Below, piece after piece: positions 17,559 through 26,702 of a DNA stretch of 41,265 bases (positions are counted from its first letter, which is position 1; each line of letters opens with the position of its first letter). The notes under the pieces are model-generated. The model was not told the origin of the DNA, searched no databases, and saw only the letters and a program-made list of their open reading frames with translations. Position numbers and translations under genes: made by a program. The DNA comes from an uncultured Porphyromonadaceae bacterium (lineage in GTDB: Bacteria > Bacteroidota > Bacteroidia > Bacteroidales > Barnesiellaceae_A), in NCBI GenBank assembly GCA_900542255.1, contig UQMR01000015.1, forward strand, positions 1 to 41,265. Direction: 5' to 3'.

Positions 17559-18419
17559 TTATCCTAAATAAGATCTCAATAACTGGCTTTGCGCCTTTTG
17601 TCTTAGATGCCTGATTGCTTTTTCTTTAATTTGGCGTACGCGCTCGCGTGTCAGGCCGAACTTGTCGCCAATCTCTTCGAGAGTCATCTCTTGACAACCG
17701 ATACCGAAGACCATTTTTACAATCTCTCTCTCACGAGGTTGCAGTAACTGCAATGCCCGGTCGATTTCTTTCGAGAGCGACTCGTCTATCAACGAACGGT
17801 CGGCAATAGGGGAGTCGTCGTTTACCAATACGTCAAGCAGGCTGTTGTCTTCACCTTCTACGAAGGGCGCGTCTACCGAAATGTGTCGTCCCGATACTTT
17901 CAGTGTGTCTGAGATTTTGTCTACCGGGATGTCCAATTCTTCGGCGAGCTCTTCGGGCGAGGGCTTACGCTCGTTCTCTTGCTCAAACTTCGAGAGGGCT
18001 TTGCTGATTTTGTTCAGCGAACCCACTTGGTTCAACGGCAGTCTCACGATGCGCGATTGCTCGGCAATCGCTTGCAGGATAGACTGGCGTATCCACCACA
18101 CGGCATAAGAGATAAACTTGAATCCGCGTGTCTCATCGAATTTTTCGGCAGCCTTTATCAGCCCTAGGTTACCTTCGTTGATAAGGTCGGGAAGGCTCAG
18201 TCCTTGGTTCTGATACTGCTTGGCTACCGACACGACAAAACGCAAGTTGGCGCGGGTCAACTTCTCCAATGCTGCACGGTCTCCTTGTTTGATACGTTGG
18301 GCGAGTTCAACCTCCTCTTCGACGGTAATGAGATCTTCACGTCCTATTTCTTGCAAATATTTGTCAAGAGAGGCGCTCTCGCGATTGGTAATTGATTTGG
18401 TAATTTTTAGTTGTCTCAT
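17559..18419 (-). CDS. rpoD: Primary RNA polymerase sigma factor (sigma-70 group 1)
   Basis: The 286-residue product starts with [22 protein letters not shown] and lacks region 1.1, as is usual for the Bacteroidetes primary sigma factor. Region 1.2 is at about 17-50, region 2 at 50-125 ([38 protein letters not shown], and [13 protein letters not shown] for -7 recognition and melting), region 3 at 130-200, and region 4 at 215-280 with the helix-turn-helix [24 protein letters not shown]. This protein is expected to read the TTG/TAnnTTTG promoters seen throughout the window. TATATTTG at 18447-18440 on the minus strand is a likely promoter element. Confidence 0.96.
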   Translation of the reverse strand: MRQLKITKSITNRESASLDKYLQEIGREDLITVEEEVELAQRIKQGDRAALEKLTRANLRFVVSVAKQYQNQGLSLPDLINEGNLGLIKAAEKFDETRGFKFISYAVWWIRQSILQAIAEQSRIVRLPLNQVGSLNKISKALSKFEQENERKPSPEELAEELDIPVDKISDTLKVSGRHISVDAPFVEGEDNSLLDVLVNDDSPIADRSLIDESLSKEIDRALQLLQPREREIVKMVFGIGCQEMTLEEIGDKFGLTRERVRQIKEKAIRHLRQKAQSQLLRSYLG

Positions 18420-18439
18420 CTTCTATTTGATGTGAACTG

Positions 18440-18447
18440 CAAATATA
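18440..18447 (-). promoter_or_regulatory. Promoter -7 element of rpoD
   Basis: TATATTTG on the minus strand, 20 bases upstream of the start codon, implying a very short leader. No clear TTG upstream. Confidence 0.55.
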
Positions 18448-18623
18448 CGGTTTTATCTGGTGGTTTGCATGTGAAACATTGTTAAATGCAAGCTCTCGCC
18501 TGAACTTTTTGCCTCTTATGACATTGTGTCATATTCCTGACGCATCAAGTTCTCTTCCTATCGTAACCGCAAAAGGCGTGCCGCTGTTCTTATTTTTGCC
18601 TTATATGGGCTTTTTTATGACGT

Positions 18624-18662
18624 TTTCACCGCCGGGCGGTTTGCGGCAGCCCGGCGGTGAAA
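18624..18662 (-). terminator. Hairpin downstream of htrA
   Basis: TTTCACCGCCGGGC (18624-18637) pairs perfectly over 14 bases with 18649-18662 around an 11-base loop, 26 bases beyond the htrA stop. No long T run follows on the minus strand, but the GC-rich stem and place suit a terminator. Confidence 0.65.
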
Positions 18663-18688
18663 TATTGTCATAAAGGGCGCAGTTGTGT

Positions 18689-20173
18689 TTATTCCGACAG
18701 GTCTACGGCGTAATACATGATTTTTCCCGTAGGATATATACCGGTGATAAACATCACCTTGCGTGTCTGGTTGGAGCGAACAATGCTGTCGAATATGCTC
18801 TCCATGTCGTTTACGGAGCGGATGTTTTGTCCGTTTACTTCGAGTATTACAAAGCCTTCGCGTATGCCGGCATCTTTGAATTTACCGTCTTTCAGCCCTA
18901 CAACTTGTACGCCGCTGCGTATGTTCATCTCCTGCATCTGTTGGCGGGTAAGGTCTTTGAAGCTCGTGCCCAATGAGCCGAACCCGACGGCTTTCTTCAT
19001 CTCGGTACTGCCTTGGCTGTTTCTCAGTGTGAGGCTCTTTTCCAGCTCCTTGTTGTTGCGTCGTATGCTGACTTTTATTTTGTCTCCCGGACGGTAACGG
19101 CTTATCTGCTCCTGTAAGGCGGCTCCGTTTTTGATTTTTACCCCGTTGATGGCGGTAACGATGTCGCCTACTTCTATGCCGGCTTCCATGGCGGCGCTCA
19201 GGTCATATACTTCGCCTACATATACGCCTTCAAGTACATCTATTCCTTTTTCCTTGGCCATCGCCGATGTGATTTCTTGGAAACCGATACCCATTACAGC
19301 ACGTTGTACGGTGCCGTATTGGCGCAGGTCGGCAATTACCTTGCTCACTATGCTCGATGGGATGGCAAACGAGTAACCGGCATAATTGCCTGTCTCGGAA
19401 AAGATGGCGGTATTTATGCCCACCAGCTCGCCGTTGGTGTTTACCAGTGCGCCGCCACTATTGCCGGGGTTGACGGCGGCATCGGTTTGTATAAACGATT
19501 CTATACCCATTTGGTTGGTCATGTTGTCGCTGATGCGGCGTGCCTTGGCGCTGACAATACCGGCTGTTACGGTCGATGTCAGCCCGAAGGGGTTGCCTAC
19601 AGCCAGAACCCATTCGCCTACTTTCAAATCGTCGGAGTTGCCGAATTGTACGACGGGCAGCCCTTCGGCTTCTATCTTTATCAGCGCGAGGTCGGTATTG
19701 GGGTCGGTACCTATGATGCGGCCGTTGAACGACCTGTTGTCGTTGAGGGTCACCTCTATCTTATCGGCACCGCTTATCACGTGGTTGTTGGTTACGATGT
19801 AGCCGTCGGGTGAGATGATGACTCCCGAGCCCAGCCCTGCACGGGGCTGCGGTTGCGGCTGCACACGCCCCGGACCGAAGAAAAATTCGAGGAACGGGTC
19901 GTTGAAGCGGCCCGCCGATTGTGCCGTGGCCGTGAGCGTACGTATGCTGACAACGGCATTTACCGTATTCTCGGCGGCTTGTGTAAAGTCGGTTTCAATG
20001 GCGCGCTGCGATACGGGTGTGTACCCGGTGGGCATGGCATATTCGTTTTGTAAGTATGTGTCGTTGCTGTTTTCATCATACTTTTTCATGTAATGATACA
20101 TGATGGCCGATGTTGCAAGACAGGTGCCCACAACCGTTGCCGATACCATCAGTATTTGCTTTGTTCTGTTCAT
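18689..20173 (-). CDS. htrA: HtrA/DegP-type periplasmic serine protease
   Basis: From ATG 20173 (24 codons inside the longest frame) the product has 494 residues with an N-terminal membrane anchor or signal (about 6-27). The trypsin-like domain holds the catalytic His131 (TNNHV), Asp161 (NTDLALIKI) and Ser239 (NPGNSGGAL). Two PDZ domains follow at about 290-375 and 395-490. HtrA proteins degrade or refold damaged envelope proteins. A Gln/Pro run (RVQPQPQPRAG) precedes the protease core. The gene is monocistronic. The 340-base gap to the DEAD-box gene shows no TAnnTTTG element on the minus strand, so transcription may use an alternative sigma factor (inference). Confidence 0.95.
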   Translation of the reverse strand: MNRTKQILMVSATVVGTCLATSAIMYHYMKKYDENSNDTYLQNEYAMPTGYTPVSQRAIETDFTQAAENTVNAVVSIRTLTATAQSAGRFNDPFLEFFFGPGRVQPQPQPRAGLGSGVIISPDGYIVTNNHVISGADKIEVTLNDNRSFNGRIIGTDPNTDLALIKIEAEGLPVVQFGNSDDLKVGEWVLAVGNPFGLTSTVTAGIVSAKARRISDNMTNQMGIESFIQTDAAVNPGNSGGALVNTNGELVGINTAIFSETGNYAGYSFAIPSSIVSKVIADLRQYGTVQRAVMGIGFQEITSAMAKEKGIDVLEGVYVGEVYDLSAAMEAGIEVGDIVTAINGVKIKNGAALQEQISRYRPGDKIKVSIRRNNKELEKSLTLRNSQGSTEMKKAVGFGSLGTSFKDLTRQQMQEMNIRSGVQVVGLKDGKFKDAGIREGFVILEVNGQNIRSVNDMESIFDSIVRSNQTRKVMFITGIYPTGKIMYYAVDLSE

Positions 20174-20481
20174 GATTAAGTGCTTAAATGTTAAATGTCT
20201 GTTTGTTTTAATATTTTCACATGCTAAAATTAACACATAAATCAATCGCTTGTATCGTCGTTGCCATATATTTAAGTTCTTTTAATTAAGAAAGTTGGCC
20301 CCTTAACGGCGCTTAACGTCATATCATGGAGTAAGCTGCATAAGCCCCTATTTGTTAAGTTACAATATAATAGGTAACGAGGCTACCGTTTTGTTCCACG
20401 AAAAGAGAGATTTGTCATTTTTTTATTATTTCATACTCTTTCTTCGGCTCTTGCGGCATGGGGCAAAACGAGAAATATCAT

Positions 20482-20489
20482 TATCTTTG
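20482..20489 (+). promoter_or_regulatory. Promoter -7 element of the DEAD-box/ABC-F/M13 group
   Basis: TATCTTTG at 20482-20489. It lies inside the open frame that begins at 20458, so a transcript from it would use ATG 20512. The rest of 20174-20481 holds no gene that I can see. Confidence 0.6.
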
Positions 20490-20511
20490 TCGGGTAAAAG
20501 AGAAGAAATTT

Positions 20512-21855
20512 ATGACATTTGATGAATTCGGGTTCGAAGACGAGATTATGGATGGTCTCGATGCGATGAACTTTCGCGAGGCGACTCCTGTGCAGGAAAA
20601 GGCCATTCCTGTTATAATGGATGGGAAAGATATGATAGCTTGCGCCCAAACCGGGACGGGAAAGACCGCCGCTTTCATCTTGCCGCTGATGAACCGTATG
20701 TTGCTGAGCGGTACCGGCAGCAACAAGGTGCGTGCCATCATCGTAACGCCCACCCGCGAGCTGGCCCAACAAATAGATTTGCAGTTTGAAGGATTCTCCT
20801 ATTTCGCTCCCATCTCTACCGTGGCGGTATCGGGAGGTGGCGACGGAGCCTCATGGGAGCAGCAGAAACGCGGCCTCAAACTGGGAGCCGATGTGGTGAT
20901 AGCCACCCCCGGCAGGCTCATATCACACCTGAAAGTAAGCAATATAGATTTTTCGGGCGTAGAGTATTTTATCCTCGACGAGGCCGACCGTATGCTCGAT
21001 ATGGGCTTCTACGATGATATAATGGATATATGTTCCTATCTGCCCAAGCAACGTCAGACGCTGATGTTTTCGGCAACGATGCCCCCCAAAATCAGGCAAC
21101 TGGCCAAAAATATACTCCATGACCCCGTAGAGGTGAGTGTAGCCGTGTCGAAGCCCAACGACGCCATACATCAAAGCGCATATATTTGCTACGAGACACA
21201 AAAGATAGGCATCATAGAGCATATCTTCACCACCCCTGTGACGGGGAAAACCATCGTATTTGCCTCGTCGAAAATAAAATGCAAGGAGGTGGCATTTGCG
21301 TTGAAACGCAAAAAATTCAAGGTCGCTGCCATGCACTCCGACCTGTTGCAGGAAGAGCGCGACCGTGTCATGCTCGACTTCAAGAACAACAAGATAGAGA
21401 TTCTCGTTGCCACCGATATTGTGGCGCGCGGCATAGATATAGACCAAATAGAGTTGGTAATCAATTACGACGTACCGCGCGACCCCGAAGATTATATACA
21501 TCGTATAGGTCGTACGGCACGTGCCAACGCGCAGGGGGCTGCCATAACCTTTGTCTCAGAGAAAGACCAGGATAAGTTTGCCCGTATAGAAAAATTCCTC
21601 GGCTACGAGATAGAGAGAGAATTGCTCCCCGAATCGCTTGGCGAGGCTCCCGAATATAAGCCGCGCGAGCCGAAGAAGCGGCGGCGGGGCGGTAATCGTG
21701 GGAATATGCGCCGTACGGCGCCTTCGCGGAGCGATTCGGCGCAGCAAGGAGGCAAGCCGGCCGGTCGGGAAGATAAGAAACGGCGCTCGCGCAAAAGACA
21801 TCCCCGTCGCAATGCCGCAGGAGGTGCTTCAAACGACACGCCGGCTGTATCATAA
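20512..21855 (+). CDS. DEAD-box ATP-dependent RNA helicase
   Basis: From ATG 20512 the product has 447 residues and all core motifs: the Q motif FREATPVQEKAIP (21-33), Walker A AQTGTGKT (45-52), PTRELA (80-85), DEAD (156-159), SAT (about 186), and HRIGRTAR in domain 2. The final ~70 residues form a basic Arg/Lys/Gly-rich tail suited to RNA binding. Helicases of this RhlE-like type act in ribosome assembly or RNA turnover. The start at 20458 is rejected because a promoter element lies downstream of it. Only 13 bases separate it from the ABC-F gene, suggesting one transcript for two translation-related genes. Confidence 0.93.
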   Translation: MTFDEFGFEDEIMDGLDAMNFREATPVQEKAIPVIMDGKDMIACAQTGTGKTAAFILPLMNRMLLSGTGSNKVRAIIVTPTRELAQQIDLQFEGFSYFAPISTVAVSGGGDGASWEQQKRGLKLGADVVIATPGRLISHLKVSNIDFSGVEYFILDEADRMLDMGFYDDIMDICSYLPKQRQTLMFSATMPPKIRQLAKNILHDPVEVSVAVSKPNDAIHQSAYICYETQKIGIIEHIFTTPVTGKTIVFASSKIKCKEVAFALKRKKFKVAAMHSDLLQEERDRVMLDFKNNKIEILVATDIVARGIDIDQIELVINYDVPRDPEDYIHRIGRTARANAQGAAITFVSEKDQDKFARIEKFLGYEIERELLPESLGEAPEYKPREPKKRRRGGNRGNMRRTAPSRSDSAQQGGKPAGREDKKRRSRKRHPRRNAAGGASNDTPAVS

Positions 21856-21868
21856 TAGCATATAAAGT

Positions 21869-23812
21869 ATGATTTCGATAGAAAAACTTTCGGTCGAGTT
21901 TGGCGGAAATCCGCTCTTTGACGACATCACCTATGTTATCAACAAGCGCGACCGTATAGCTTTGGTAGGTAAAAACGGAGCAGGGAAATCTACCATGCTC
22001 AAAATTATTGCAGGATTACAGGCGCCGTCGTCGGGTGTAGTCAATCGTCCGCGCGAGCTCACAATAGGATATTTGCCGCAGCAGATGCAGCTCGGTGATG
22101 TCCGCACCGTCAGGCAAGAGGCCGAACAAGCCTTTGCCCATGTCTTGGAGATGAAAAACCGCATCGACCGCATGAACGAAGAGCTGGCCTCCCGCACCGA
22201 TTATGATAGCGACGACTATCAGGAACTTATAGAAAGGGTATCGGCCGCCAACGAGCAATATGAGCTGATGGAAAATGCCAATTACCAGGCCGAGTTGGAA
22301 CGCACGCTTATGGGATTGGGCTTTTTAAGGAGCGACTTCGACCGGCCCACCTCCGAGTTCAGCGGCGGATGGCGCATGCGCATAGAGTTGGCCAAACTCC
22401 TCTTGCAGCGCCCCGACGTATTGTTGCTCGATGAGCCTACCAACCACCTCGACATAGAGTCGATACAATGGCTCGAAACATTCCTGGCCACCCGTGCCAA
22501 TACCGTAGTGCTTGTATCGCACGACCGCGCCTTTATAGATAATGTAACCAACCGCACCATAGAGATATCCATGGGGCGTATCTATGATTATCAGGTCAAC
22601 TACTCGAAGTATGTGGAGTTGCGTCGCGAGCGGCTCGAACAGCAACAACGGGCCTATGAGAACCAGCAAAAGCAAATACAAGATACCGAGGCGTTTATAG
22701 AACGCTTCCGATACAAAGCCACCAAGGCGGTGCAAGTGCAGTCGCGTATCAAGCAGCTCGAAAAAATCGAGCGTATCGAGGTCGATGAGATAGACACCTC
22801 GCATATCAACCTGCGTTTCCCTCCCGCACCGCGCTCGGGCGATTATCCGGTCATAGCCGATGATGTGGCCAAGCGATATGGCGACCACACCGTATTCGAG
22901 CATGCAACCTTTACCATCAAGCGGGGCGAAAAGGTTGCCTTTGTGGGCAAGAATGGCGAAGGAAAGTCGACGCTCGTGAAGTGTATCATGGGCGAGATAC
23001 CTTTCGACGGGACCCTCAAAATAGGGCATAACGTAAAGATAGGTTACTTTGCCCAGAACCAGGCGTCGTTGCTCGACGGTTCCGTTACCGTCTTCGACAC
23101 CATCGACCGTGTGGCGGTAGGCGACATTCGCACCAAGATACGCGACATATTGGGCGCATTCATGTTTGGCGGCGAGGCGTCGGAAAAGAAAGTGAGCGTC
23201 TTGTCGGGCGGCGAGAAGACCCGCCTGGCCATGATACGTCTGTTGCTCGAACCGGTCAACCTGCTCATCCTCGACGAGCCTACCAACCACCTCGACATGG
23301 TAACCAAAGATATTCTGAAAAGCGCCATCGCCGATTTTGACGGTACGGTTATCGTGGTATCGCACGACCGGGAGTTCCTCGACGGTTTAGTGTCGAAAGT
23401 GTATGAATTTGGCGGCGGGCGCGTCAGAGAACATTTGGGCGGTATCTACGATTTCTTGGAGAAGAAAAAAATAGACTCTCTCCGCGAGTTGGAGAAGCCT
23501 TCGGCCAGCCGCAAGTCGGCCGAGAAGCAGCCCTCGATAGAGAAGAGCAACTCGAAAATCTCTTATGAGGAGCGTAAGGAGCAGGCTCGTCGCATCAAGA
23601 AGCTCGAACGTTCCGTGGCCGACCGCGAAAAAGAGATAGAGCACATAGAGTATGCCATAGATGTAGTGGAAGGCAAGCTCGGTACCCCCGAGGGGGCTGC
23701 CGATGTAACCCTCTACGAGGAGCATGCGCGCCTGAAAAAATCGCTCGACGAGGCTATGTCGCAGTGGGAAAAGGAGAGTGAAGAACTTGAAATGTTGAAA
23801 AACCAATCATAA
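21869..23812 (+). CDS. ABC-F family ATPase (translation factor type)
   Basis: The 647-residue product has two ABC ATPase domains and no membrane segments, the ABC-F plan of ribosome-associated factors. Domain 1 has Walker A GKNGAGKS (34-41), signature FSGGWRMRIELA and Walker B LLLDEPTNHLD. Domain 2 has GKNGEGKS, LSGGEKTRLAM and LLILDEPTNHLD. The linker between them (about 240-310) is charged and helical, and the C-terminus (about 540-647) is a Lys/Glu-rich coiled coil, as in Uup- and YdiF-like members. The probable role is to resolve stalled or abnormal ribosomes; a drug-protection role cannot be judged from sequence. Flanked at 13 and 15 bases by neighbours on the same strand. Confidence 0.93.
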   Translation: MISIEKLSVEFGGNPLFDDITYVINKRDRIALVGKNGAGKSTMLKIIAGLQAPSSGVVNRPRELTIGYLPQQMQLGDVRTVRQEAEQAFAHVLEMKNRIDRMNEELASRTDYDSDDYQELIERVSAANEQYELMENANYQAELERTLMGLGFLRSDFDRPTSEFSGGWRMRIELAKLLLQRPDVLLLDEPTNHLDIESIQWLETFLATRANTVVLVSHDRAFIDNVTNRTIEISMGRIYDYQVNYSKYVELRRERLEQQQRAYENQQKQIQDTEAFIERFRYKATKAVQVQSRIKQLEKIERIEVDEIDTSHINLRFPPAPRSGDYPVIADDVAKRYGDHTVFEHATFTIKRGEKVAFVGKNGEGKSTLVKCIMGEIPFDGTLKIGHNVKIGYFAQNQASLLDGSVTVFDTIDRVAVGDIRTKIRDILGAFMFGGEASEKKVSVLSGGEKTRLAMIRLLLEPVNLLILDEPTNHLDMVTKDILKSAIADFDGTVIVVSHDREFLDGLVSKVYEFGGGRVREHLGGIYDFLEKKKIDSLRELEKPSASRKSAEKQPSIEKSNSKISYEERKEQARRIKKLERSVADREKEIEHIEYAIDVVEGKLGTPEGAADVTLYEEHARLKKSLDEAMSQWEKESEELEMLKNQS

Positions 23813-23827
23813 TCACTTTAAAAACAC

Positions 23828-25876
23828 ATGAACATGATGTCGAAAATGAAATTCTATTCAATGGCTGTTGCGCTCGCGACATTGGGCGCATGTACTCCTA
23901 AGACAGCCGACGAAAACAAAGTGCCGGGGATAGACCTTAGCAACCTCGACACGACCGTTATGGCAAGCGCCGACTTTTACCAGTATGCCTGCGGCGGGTG
24001 GATGGCCAAGAATCCTCTTACCCCCGAACGCTCGCGTTTCAGCTCGTTCGATAAACTCATAGACAACAATGAGGAGCGTCTGCGTGTAATGTTTGAGGAT
24101 ATGGGCAAGACCCAAGCCGTCAAAGGTACCGTAGAGCAGAAAATAAGCGACCTTTACAAGATGGGATTGGACAGTGTGCGCCTCAATGAAGAGGGTGCAG
24201 CACCCTTGAAACCCTATCTGGAAGAGATAGCAGCCGTATCTACCCCTCAGGAGAAGGCCGCCATTCTGGCTACAATGCATTTGCGCAATACCGCGCCTTT
24301 CTTTGCTCCCTATGTGGGTGCCGACGACAAAAACAGCAGCATGAACATATTCTGCACCTACCAGGCCGGCATGAACATGGGCGACCGCGACTACTATCTG
24401 CTCAACGATGAGTCTACCCTTGCCATTCGCGAGAGCTACAAAAAATATGTGGCCCGTCTCTTCTCCCTTATAGGTTACGACGAGGAGGCTGCGGCTAAGG
24501 CCGTAGAGACGGTGATGAATATAGAGACCACCTTGGCAAAAGCGGCCTTCTCGCGTGATGAATTGCGAAACCCGCAAGCCAATTACAATAAGGTAGCCAT
24601 CGACGAGCTTAAAGCCACCTACAACAATCTCGATTGGGATACCTACTTCTCTACGCTCGGCCTCGACTCGGTGGCAGCCGTCAACGTATGCCAGCCGCGT
24701 GCCATGAAGACCGTAAACGAGCTGCTGGGTTCGCTCTCCGACGACGATTTCCGTTGCTATCTCACATTCAACATGGCCGATGCTGCCACCGGAATGTTGA
24801 GCGACGATTTCAAGGAGGCCTCTTTCGACTTCTACGGCCGCGCACTCTCGGGCAAACAGGAGCAAGAGGCTCGTTGGAAACACGCCCTCAATGTGCCGAA
24901 TGGCTTGTTGGGCGAAGCCGTGGGAGAGATGTATGTTGCGAAATTCTTCTCGCCCGAGTCGAAAGAACGCATGGTGACGCTGGTTGCTAATTTACAGAAA
25001 GCGCTTGCCGAGCACATCGACTCGCTCGAATGGATGAGCGATGCTACCAAGGCAAAGGCTCATGAGAAACTTGCCGCTTTCCATGTAAAGATAGGTTATC
25101 CCGACCAATGGCGCAATTACGACGGTCTGGAAGTTAATCCCGAAGAGTCTTATCTGGTCAACGTACTGCGCGCCTGCGAGTTCGAAAACCGCTATCAGCT
25201 CGCCGATGAAGGCAAGCCGGTCGATAAGGACAAGTGGCTCATGACCCCCCAGACGGTAAATGCCTACTACAACCCCACGACCAACGAGATATGCTTCCCG
25301 GCCGGTATACTGCAACCTCCCTTCTTCAATGCCGATGCCGACGATGCTGTGAACTATGGTGCCATAGGCGTTGTGATAGGTCATGAAATGACACACGGAT
25401 TCGACGACCAAGGCAGACAGTATGACAAGGACGGTAATATGACAGACTGGTGGACAGAAGAGGATGCCAAGCGCTTCGTTGAGCGCGCCGACAAATTGGC
25501 TGCCCAATACAGCAATATCATCGTAGTGGATACGATACATGCCAACGGCAACTTTACCCTCGGAGAGAATATCGCCGACCAAGGCGGCTTGCGCGTCGCT
25601 TACACAGCATTCCGCAATTCGCTCAATGGCGTAGAGCCTGCTCCCATCGACGGATTTACGGCCGACCAACGTTTCTATCTGGCATACGCTACGTTGTGGG
25701 CAGGAAACATTACCGATGAGGAAATACGCCTTCGTACCAAGACCGACCCGCACTCGCTGGGACGCTGGCGCGTCAATGCTGCATTGCGCAATATCGACTC
25801 CTTCTTCAAGGCATTCGATATAGTAGAGGGAGACCCCATGTATATGGCACCCGAGGATCGTGTGACGATATGGTAA
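23828..25876 (+). CDS. M13 family metallopeptidase, lipoprotein (PepO/neprilysin-like)
   Basis: The 682-residue product is a neprilysin-type zinc endopeptidase of oligopeptides. A lipoprotein signal ends in LGAC with the acylated Cys at residue 22, so it is anchored in a membrane facing the periplasm or surface. Zinc ligands are His519 and His523 of HEMTH and Glu580 of ENIAD (580-584); Asp584 completes the motif. The N-terminal M13 domain begins with DFYQYACGGWMAKNP. Length fits the family (about 670-700). The C-terminus ends in VTIW where many relatives have CxxW. It is the third gene after the helicase and ABC-F genes and is closed by a strong terminator. Confidence 0.94.
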   Translation: MNMMSKMKFYSMAVALATLGACTPKTADENKVPGIDLSNLDTTVMASADFYQYACGGWMAKNPLTPERSRFSSFDKLIDNNEERLRVMFEDMGKTQAVKGTVEQKISDLYKMGLDSVRLNEEGAAPLKPYLEEIAAVSTPQEKAAILATMHLRNTAPFFAPYVGADDKNSSMNIFCTYQAGMNMGDRDYYLLNDESTLAIRESYKKYVARLFSLIGYDEEAAAKAVETVMNIETTLAKAAFSRDELRNPQANYNKVAIDELKATYNNLDWDTYFSTLGLDSVAAVNVCQPRAMKTVNELLGSLSDDDFRCYLTFNMADAATGMLSDDFKEASFDFYGRALSGKQEQEARWKHALNVPNGLLGEAVGEMYVAKFFSPESKERMVTLVANLQKALAEHIDSLEWMSDATKAKAHEKLAAFHVKIGYPDQWRNYDGLEVNPEESYLVNVLRACEFENRYQLADEGKPVDKDKWLMTPQTVNAYYNPTTNEICFPAGILQPPFFNADADDAVNYGAIGVVIGHEMTHGFDDQGRQYDKDGNMTDWWTEEDAKRFVERADKLAAQYSNIIVVDTIHANGNFTLGENIADQGGLRVAYTAFRNSLNGVEPAPIDGFTADQRFYLAYATLWAGNITDEEIRLRTKTDPHSLGRWRVNAALRNIDSFFKAFDIVEGDPMYMAPEDRVTIW

Positions 25877-25909
25877 AATAGTGAGGCTGGCATAGCCCTG
25901 CATTCTATA

Positions 25910-25949
25910 AGAGGATGAATCTAAGTATCGGATTCATCCTCTTTTTTTT
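25910..25949 (+). terminator. Terminator after the M13 peptidase gene
   Basis: AGAGGATGAATC (25910-25921) pairs with GATTCATCCTCT (25931-25942) over a 9-base loop, then T8. Classic intrinsic terminator. Confidence 0.95.
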
Positions 25950-26003
25950 ACAACTGATAGATAATGTGAGTGTTGCTATATAGGCAGATAATTTTTTAGA
26001 ATA

Positions 26004-26049
26004 AAAAGTAAATAATACTTGACTTTGTGTAATGTATTATTTACTTTTG
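26004..26049 (+). promoter_or_regulatory. Promoter with overlapping 15-base inverted repeat (operator)
   Basis: TTG (26019-26021), 20 bases, TACTTTTG (26042-26049) form a promoter. Over it lies a perfect inverted repeat: AAAAGTAAATAATAC (26004-26018) and GTATTATTTACTTTT (26034-26048), 15 bases apart. The right arm covers the -7 element and the left arm abuts TTG. A dimeric regulator bound here would block polymerase; the XRE protein two genes on is the obvious candidate (inference). Confidence 0.7.
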
Positions 26050-26082
26050 TGGCGTGAGTTATTAATCTAAATTCTAAGTAGT

Positions 26083-26496
26083 ATGAAAACGATTCTTTTG
26101 CCGCATTATATGCGGGTAGTTGGGTGGATATTGTTTCTCCCGTCTCTGTTGGTAGGAGTGCTGCTTCTGTTGGAAGTCATCTCTTTGAACGGCATTGCAG
26201 GCGTTGTAGTAAACGATACGGCCATAATAGGCATTGCAATTGGTTCGCTGTTTATCTGTTGTTCGCGTGAGCGGCAGGAAGACGAGATGATGCAGGCCGT
26301 CAGACTGCAAGCGTTGATGGTGTCGTTGTATGTATATGTGGGCCTGCTTATTGTGTGTACATTGATAATCAATAACCTGACCTATCTCTACTTCATGATT
26401 GCCAATTTATGCCTCTTCCCGGTGGTATTTTTGTTGGTATTCAAGATAATGATTGCACGTTACAGAAAAGAGTTCGACGATGAAAAACCGAATTAA
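26083..26496 (+). CDS. Small integral membrane protein paired with XRE regulator
   Basis: The 137-residue product has four hydrophobic segments (about 11-32, 42-58, 80-100, 102-125), with a charged loop RERQEDEMMQAVRLQ between the second and third and a charged C-terminal tail. I recognise no catalytic motif. It resembles the small membrane proteins that bacteria place just ahead of a short Cro/CI-type regulator. The next gene begins inside this one (17-base overlap), so the two are translationally coupled and regulated by the promoter and operator at 26004-26049. Function unknown. Confidence 0.75.
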   Translation: MKTILLPHYMRVVGWILFLPSLLVGVLLLLEVISLNGIAGVVVNDTAIIGIAIGSLFICCSRERQEDEMMQAVRLQALMVSLYVYVGLLIVCTLIINNLTYLYFMIANLCLFPVVFLLVFKIMIARYRKEFDDEKPN

Positions 26497-26680
26497 GATA
26501 GAGCGTGCAGAGCACGACATTACGCAGCAGCAGCTTGCCGAGGCTGTGGGCGTAAGCCGGCAGACGATTGTGGCTATCGAGCGGGGGCATTTCCTGCCCT
26601 CGACACCGCTGGCGCTGAAAATCGCACGCTATTTCAGCAAACCGGTAGAGGAAATCTTTATCCTCGAAGAGACCGACTGA
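26480..26680 (+). CDS. Short XRE (Cro/CI) family regulator
   Basis: From ATG 26480 the product has 66 residues and is almost entirely one helix-turn-helix domain: ITQQQLAEAVGVSRQTIVAIERGHF is the HTH with the recognition helix at SRQTIVAIE. It belongs to the short one-domain regulators (65-75 residues) with the ending KPVEEIFILEE. The open frame extends nine codons upstream, but ATG 26480 gives the family start MKNRIKIERAE. It overlaps the membrane protein gene by 17 bases. Probably represses its own operon through the inverted repeat at the promoter. Confidence 0.9.
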   Translation: MKNRIKIERAEHDITQQQLAEAVGVSRQTIVAIERGHFLPSTPLALKIARYFSKPVEEIFILEETD

Positions 26681-26702
26681 CGGAGTGTTGCGACATTCCG
26701 TC
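26679..26702 (+). terminator. Weak hairpin after the XRE gene
   Basis: GACGGAGTG (26679-26687) and CATTCCGTC (26694-26702) pair with one G-U, loop 6 bases; no T run. It overlaps the stop codon. Confidence 0.4.

Noticed and set aside
20458..20511. Upstream ATG that would extend the DEAD-box helicase by 18 residues
   Set aside because: A promoter -7 element (20482-20489) lies inside the extension, and the family start is MTFDEFGF.
26083..26680. Membrane protein/XRE pair as a toxin-antitoxin or phage defence system
   Set aside because: No toxin-like or nuclease motif is visible; an autoregulated membrane circuit is the simpler reading.
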